Positions 43,056-46,945 of a stretch of DNA of 46,945 nt are shown here, one piece after another. How positions within the stretch are numbered: the first letter of the stretch is position 1; each line of letters starts with the position of its first letter. Origin of the DNA: Natrialbaceae archaeon (lineage in GTDB: Archaea; Halobacteriota; Halobacteria; Halobacteriales; Natrialbaceae). Under the pieces are notes generated by a model. It had not been told where the DNA came from and did not search any database. It saw nothing but the letters and a program-made list of their open reading frames with translations. The position numbers and the translations under genes were made by a program. The stretch lies in NCBI GenBank assembly GCA_003559215.1, contig PWMF01000070.1, positions 1 to 46,945 on the forward strand. The letters are read 5' to 3'.

Positions 43056-44411
43056 TCAGTCCTCGAGTAACCGTCCGCGAAACGGTGCAACCGCGTCCGG
43101 GAGCGTCTCGAACCGGGCCTCCAGGCGGACGTACTCGCTGTACTCGCTGCCCAGCGTGACGTTCGCCTCGGGATCGCCGTCGGCCCTGCGACGCAGCGTG
43201 TCGTCGGCCCGCTCGAGCGAGCGGACCGTCTCCGCGAGGACGTCGGCGCCGAGCGATGGGCCCGTAACGTCGCCACGTACCGATTCGGCGGCCGAGACCG
43301 CCGCCGTCCGCTGTGCCCGTATCTCCTCGATCGACTCGGGGGACGCGAGTTCGCCGTCCTCGAACCGCTCACGGACGAGTTCGAACGCCCGGAACGCTCC
43401 TTCGAACCGGAGCGCGGCCGCCAGCCCCGTGCCGAGCCGATCGTCGTCGACCGCCTCCTGTAGCCGCTCTCGGGCGCGGTACACCGGTCTGACCGCGTCC
43501 CAGAGAACCGTCTGGTCGAACCCCTGCTCGACCTCGCGGTCGACGAGTGCCGCGAGCCAGTCGTCCTCGCCCTGGTCGGGGAGGGAGACGTCGGTCGCGC
43601 GCTCGAGCGACTTCTGGAGCGCGTCGGCGAAGACGGGTTCGAGATCGACCCGCGCACCCGCGTCCTCCGCGTACCGCTCGAAGAGGTGCTCCCAGACGGA
43701 CGCCGTCGCCACAGCGAACTCGAGATCGCCGGCCTCGCCCCCGAGATCGACGACGTCCGTAGTGGCGTCGACGTCCCAGCGCTCGACGCGGCGGGCCGCC
43801 GTCTCGAGGTCGTCCTCGAAGGCCGCAAACAGCAACGCGGCCCGGAGTCGGCCGTCGTTACCGTCCTCACCGCGGTAGTCGACGTCCTCGAGGCGTTCCG
43901 TGACCGTCGATCGGACCCTGGCTCGCTCGTTGTCGAGTTCCGCCAGCAGCGACTCGCGGTCGGCTTCGATCCCGGTCAGCGTCGTCGCCGACGCACGGGC
44001 GTCCTCGCGGGCCCCCCGCGTCGTCCGCAGTGCCCGGTACCGTTCGTCAGCGGGCGCGTCGACCGTTTCGGCCCGGCCCTCGAGCGCGCTGTCGCGACGG
44101 TCGGCGATCGATTCCCGCACGACGCCGTTCGGAACGTCGTCGGGGTCGACGGTGTCCGGAACGGGTTCCAGAACCTCGTCGATCCGCGACCGTGCGTCCT
44201 CGAGCGCGCTCGCTGCGGGTTCGACCGGAGCCGGGCGATCGACGTCCGGAACTGAACCGGTCAGGATCGGGTCGATCTCGGTCCGGGCGAACGTCGTCGC
44301 CGTCGACTCCGCGTCGTTCCACGGCAGGTCGCTGCAGCCGGCGACGGCGGCTCCGGCGGCCGTCCCGAGCCCCGCGAGGACGTGCCGTCGGTCGAACGGT
44401 CCGTCCGTCAT
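43056..44411 (-). CDS. Large helical Tat lipoprotein, function unknown
   Basis: 451 aa. The signal FDRRHVLAGLGTAAGAAVAGC has a twin-arginine motif and lipobox Cys26. The mature part is acidic and almost entirely helical, with many Arg/Glu/Ala heptad-like stretches (for example LLAELDNERARVRSTVTERLED and SVRGDVTGPSLGADVLAETVRSLERADDTLRRR), so coiled coils or helical bundles are likely. No enzyme motif is visible. It starts within the stop of the upstream lipoprotein (ATGA), so the two are translationally coupled. Confidence 0.82.
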   Translation of the reverse strand: MTDGPFDRRHVLAGLGTAAGAAVAGCSDLPWNDAESTATTFARTEIDPILTGSVPDVDRPAPVEPAASALEDARSRIDEVLEPVPDTVDPDDVPNGVVRESIADRRDSALEGRAETVDAPADERYRALRTTRGAREDARASATTLTGIEADRESLLAELDNERARVRSTVTERLEDVDYRGEDGNDGRLRAALLFAAFEDDLETAARRVERWDVDATTDVVDLGGEAGDLEFAVATASVWEHLFERYAEDAGARVDLEPVFADALQKSLERATDVSLPDQGEDDWLAALVDREVEQGFDQTVLWDAVRPVYRARERLQEAVDDDRLGTGLAAALRFEGAFRAFELVRERFEDGELASPESIEEIRAQRTAAVSAAESVRGDVTGPSLGADVLAETVRSLERADDTLRRRADGDPEANVTLGSEYSEYVRLEARFETLPDAVAPFRGRLLED

Positions 44412-45046
44412 CGGTCCGTCACCTCGGCGTCGGTCGCGTCTTCACCCGTCTCGAGCGCCGATTCCGGACAAGAGCCGCTCTCGCTGCTCCCGCGACTCGA
44501 GGGACGGTCCTCGTAGCCCCGCTGGATCCGGAAGAAGATCGCCTCCATAACCGTGTGGTCGGCCTCGCAGGGGGTGGTCGGCGACTGCAGCGTTCGACAG
44601 TACCGGGTCCGGAACTCGTCGTCCTTGGCCCGGACGCCCAGCACGTGCCGGCGGTAGCAGTCCTCGATCGGCCGCTGCTCGACGACGACCGATTCGGTCT
44701 CGAAATCCGTCTCCTCGAGGAAGTCACGCGCCTCGTCGATCCCGCCGGCGTCGATCCGGAGGTCCTCGGCTGCCGATCGACTGAGAACGAACTCGACGTT
44801 CCGGCGGGGTCGACGCCGGTTTCCGTCCGTTTCGTCCGGAGAGTCGTCGCGGGGATAGACGACCACTGAGTCGTCGTCGGCACGCAGCGTTAGCGAGTCG
44901 TACTCGTCCGACGCCATCGGCTCGCCGCCGTCGGTGGCGTTGTGGGTCGTCGACGACTCGTCGGTGCTGACACAGCCGGCGAGCACCGCGGAGAGACAGC
45001 TGCCGGCGGCCAGCAGCTGCCGTCGAGAGGGGGTGCCGGAGGACAT
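44408..45046 (-). CDS. Tat lipoprotein, function unknown, coupled to the next gene
   Basis: 212 aa. The signal PSRRQLLAAGSCLSAVLAGC has the twin-arginine motif and lipobox Cys25. The body is acidic and contains conserved-looking cysteines (IEDCYRRHVLGV, RYCRTLQSPTTPC, SGSCPES) that could form disulfides outside the cell. Its stop overlaps the start of the larger helical lipoprotein, which supports a two-protein surface complex. The ATG at 45046 was preferred over a codon four residues earlier because it keeps the RR pair near the N-terminus. Confidence 0.8.
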   Translation of the reverse strand: MSSGTPSRRQLLAAGSCLSAVLAGCVSTDESSTTHNATDGGEPMASDEYDSLTLRADDDSVVVYPRDDSPDETDGNRRRPRRNVEFVLSRSAAEDLRIDAGGIDEARDFLEETDFETESVVVEQRPIEDCYRRHVLGVRAKDDEFRTRYCRTLQSPTTPCEADHTVMEAIFFRIQRGYEDRPSSRGSSESGSCPESALETGEDATDAEVTDR

Positions 45047-45155
45047 ACGCAAAACCACTCAATAATCCAGTAAGTTCTTTTGGATAACCTGATTCGGAGT
45101 GATGACTCCGTCCGCTGTAGGTGTATTTAAGGCCCCGAGTCGCAAAAACGGCGGT

Positions 45156-45344
45156 ATGGCAGACGACAGCGAGACAGATCCGGCGGTCGACCACGATTCG
45201 GGAGCCGACGTCGGCCACGACCTCGAGGCCGAACGAACCACTGCACCGATGGGTGAGTACACCGCACGCGACGTCGGCATCGGCTTCGCGATCATGCTCG
45301 TCGGGATCCTGATCGCGTTCGGGATTCCGCTGTTGGCGCTCTAG
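45156..45344 (+). CDS. Small single-TM protein
   Basis: 62 aa. An acidic, His/Asp-rich N-terminus (residues 1-38) precedes one TM helix (about 41-61, GIGFAIMLVGILIAFGIPLLAL). A TATTTAA element at about 45123-45129 is 30 bp before the ATG, giving a short leader. Similar small membrane proteins are widespread in haloarchaea without a known role. The stop overlaps the stop of the convergent RHH gene in CTAG. Confidence 0.78.
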   Translation: MADDSETDPAVDHDSGADVGHDLEAERTTAPMGEYTARDVGIGFAIMLVGILIAFGIPLLAL

Positions 45345-45565
45345 AAGACGTACTCGTCGTCGTGGCCCATCATTCCGTCGTCCTCGAGGCCACCGCCCAT
45401 TCCGTCGTCCTCGTCTTCCATCGGACCGCTCGTCTTGTACGCCTTGATTCCCGTCGACAGGAGGTCCTCAATCGCTTCCTCTCGGTTGACGAACTCTCCC
45501 CGCTCGACCATCTGTGCGATCTGCATCTCGAGATGTTCGGGGATGGTGATCTCTACTTTCGGCAT
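45341..45565 (-). CDS. Ribbon-helix-helix-like small protein
   Basis: 74 aa. Residues 1-45 (PKVEITIPEHLEMQIAQMVERGEFVNREEAIEDLLSTGIKAY) show the strand followed by two helices of a CopG/Arc-type ribbon-helix-helix domain. The C-terminal 25 residues are acidic, with Gly and Met (DEDDGMGGGLEDDGMMGHDDEY). Related small proteins are conserved in haloarchaea. It could be a DNA-binding regulator, but the strongly acidic tail is unusual for one and no target is evident. Convergent, overlapping stops with the small membrane protein. Confidence 0.8.
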   Translation of the reverse strand: MPKVEITIPEHLEMQIAQMVERGEFVNREEAIEDLLSTGIKAYKTSGPMEDEDDGMGGGLEDDGMMGHDDEYVF

Positions 45566-45734
45566 CTGATTCGGCTTTCGGCGAGGGGGTATTTAGCTCT
45601 GGCGGGGAATCTACGCCGACGCGAAAGAAAAGATCTCTCACGTGGAACTATTGTTTCCGCTCCCGTGACGCCGACCGCCGGTCCGTGGCACCGGCTATCG
45701 GTTCCGTCGACGAGCCGCCCGCAGTGGTGACGGG

Positions 45735-46034
45735 TTACTTGTTCCCCATCATCGAGTCGATGGCACTCTTGAGCTTCGTCCCGGGCTGAGTGATCGACTC
45801 GAGCTGCCGGCTCATCTTCCGCTGGTTGAAGTAGCTCGCGAACGCGAGGATCGTCGGCGGCCAGAGACCGACGAAAAGTCCTCGCTCATGATCGCCGCGG
45901 ACAAAGTAGTAGTACAACGAGAGGCCGACCGATGCGAGAGAGGCCATGAACGCGGGCCCCATCGCCTCTTTCCCGACCGCTTCGGCCGACTGTTCGGACA
46001 CCTCCCGTTCCGTCGTCTGTTGTTTGCTTTCCAT
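45735..46034 (-). CDS. Small two-TM membrane protein
   Basis: 99 aa. A polar N-terminus (about 1-24) precedes two hydrophobic segments (about 25-45, GPAFMASLASVGLSLYYYFVRG, and 51-68, GLFVGLWPPTILAFASYF), then a basic tail ending in KLKSAIDSMMGNK. No family recognised with confidence. The ATG at 46034 fits the neighbouring composition better than an earlier codon. Stands alone between two short intergenic spaces. Confidence 0.7.
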   Translation of the reverse strand: MESKQQTTEREVSEQSAEAVGKEAMGPAFMASLASVGLSLYYYFVRGDHERGLFVGLWPPTILAFASYFNQRKMSRQLESITQPGTKLKSAIDSMMGNK

Positions 46035-46226
46035 ACGAGAGCCTGGTCCACGAGACCACACTAAGGAGTAGCGAGGGTTTCGCGACGCAGTTCCGGATTA
46101 CCGGACCGTTTCGACCGTTCCGCTCCGTTTCGTCGAGCCCTCCGTCAGGCGAACCGACGATTTCGCGCGGCCGTTCTCGGCTCCGGCAACGTCAGACCTA
46201 CGTGAACTGACCCCCTGCGTTCGCAT

Positions 46227-46826
46227 ATGAGCGACGCAACCGACGTCACGGATCTTTACCACGAGTTCGGCGAGGAGCGCCTTCCGCCGGGACAGCGCGA
46301 GACGACGGCGTTCCCGGTGCTCTCGAAGAGCGGCACGCCGGAGTTCGATCCCGACACCTGGGAGTTTACCGTCACCGGCGCGGTCGAGGACGAACTCGCC
46401 TTCTCCTGGGCGGAGTTTCGGGAGCTGCCGGCCGTGACCCAGCGCCAGGACTTCCACTGCGTCACCGGCTGGAGCAAGTTCGACTGCGAGTTCACGGGCG
46501 TTCCGTTCACGGAACTCGCCGAACGCGCCGGGGTACGGGACGACGCCGTCCACGTCATGTTCTCGGCGCTGGACGACTACACGACCGACCTCCCGCTCGA
46601 GGACTGCATGCGCGAGGAGGTGTTGCTGGCCTGGGCGTACGACGGCGAGGAGTTGCCGGCCGACCACGGCGGTCCGCTACGGGTCGTCACGCCCCACAAG
46701 TACGCCTACAAGGGTGCCAAATGGGTCGACGGGATAGAGTTTCTCACCGACTCCGAGCCGGGCTACTGGGAGCGACGCGGCTACTCCGAGACGGCCGATC
46801 CTTGGAACGAGGAGCGGTACAGCTAG
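46227..46826 (+). CDS. Molybdopterin-dependent oxidoreductase, sulfite oxidase/YedY-like
   Basis: 199 aa, a single oxidoreductase molybdopterin-binding domain. The molybdenum-ligating cysteine is Cys78 in RQDFHCVTGWS, the hallmark of the sulfite oxidase fold. Further motifs are GVPFTELAERAG, TTDLPLEDC, EELPADHGGPLRVVTPHKYAYKGAKWVDGIEFL. The latter is the conserved cofactor-binding end. There is no signal peptide, so it is probably cytoplasmic, unlike E. coli YedY/MsrP. Substrate unknown. No haem- or quinone-binding partner is in view on this side. Confidence 0.9.
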   Translation: MSDATDVTDLYHEFGEERLPPGQRETTAFPVLSKSGTPEFDPDTWEFTVTGAVEDELAFSWAEFRELPAVTQRQDFHCVTGWSKFDCEFTGVPFTELAERAGVRDDAVHVMFSALDDYTTDLPLEDCMREEVLLAWAYDGEELPADHGGPLRVVTPHKYAYKGAKWVDGIEFLTDSEPGYWERRGYSETADPWNEERYS

Positions 46827-46945
46827 GTTCTCTCTGGTCGAATAGTTAGGCTGAAGGCGGGCCAGTCCTGACGTTCCGTCGATGGACAGAACGTTGGACG
46901 GGCGACAATCAGCCGTCGACTCGCGGCCCGACAGCGGCGGGCTGA

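Overview
The window is chromosomal DNA of a haloarchaeon (class Halobacteria; the gene set would fit Natrialbales, but no 16S rRNA is present to settle the genus). The evidence is high GC, strongly acidic proteins, twin-arginine lipoprotein signals, a PGF-CTERM surface protein, archaeal information genes (GatE, SRP19, Gar1, Rpo11/RpoL, Dph2, Orc1/Cdc6) and a salactin-type actin homologue.

Left end (1-3800): a 28-bp tandem repeat runs off the window edge. It is followed by folP and an orc1/cdc6 gene, both on the minus strand. Beside the orc gene lies a replication-origin region with three near-identical origin recognition boxes, weaker copies, and an AT-rich stretch before trmJ.

3800-12000: trmJ, a zinc-ribbon protein, an EamA transporter divergent from an Lrp/AsnC regulator cut by an in-frame TAA, an exported subtilase, an MFS permease and gatE. 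12100-15650: a BtuCDF-type cobalamin (or related metal-chelate) uptake locus, with btuF divergent from btuC-btuD around a symmetrical TATA-like element. 15780-20850: srp19-gar1, a presenilin-like aspartyl protease, a lipoprotein, cysS, an uncharacterised protein and a BolA protein.

20945-27166: two copies of a coupled gene pair encoding YdbS-like and YdbT-like bacterial-PH-domain membrane proteins, separated by fumC and a small zinc-finger protein. 27167-31248: a gene-poor stretch containing strong inverted repeats and one module, a DUF5805-type protein plus a tyrosine recombinase.

31249-46945: a HisG-like protein, an MBL-fold hydrolase, a superoxide dismutase with a Tat-type signal, dph2 interrupted by an in-frame TAG, a four-TM protein followed by a salactin-like actin, a METTL5-like methyltransferase, a rhomboid protease with a large extra domain, rpoL, a double-zinc-ribbon membrane protein, an F420/PPOX-type oxidoreductase, hisF, two coupled Tat lipoproteins, three small conserved proteins and a YedY-like molybdopterin protein.

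Most of the window is ordinary core genome. The points deserving a second look are the origin architecture, two nonsense codons in conserved genes, the duplicated PH-domain pairs, the salactin neighbourhood, the structured gene-free island next to the recombinase, and three convergent gene pairs whose stop codons overlap. No CRISPR array, complete insertion sequence, tRNA or rRNA was found.
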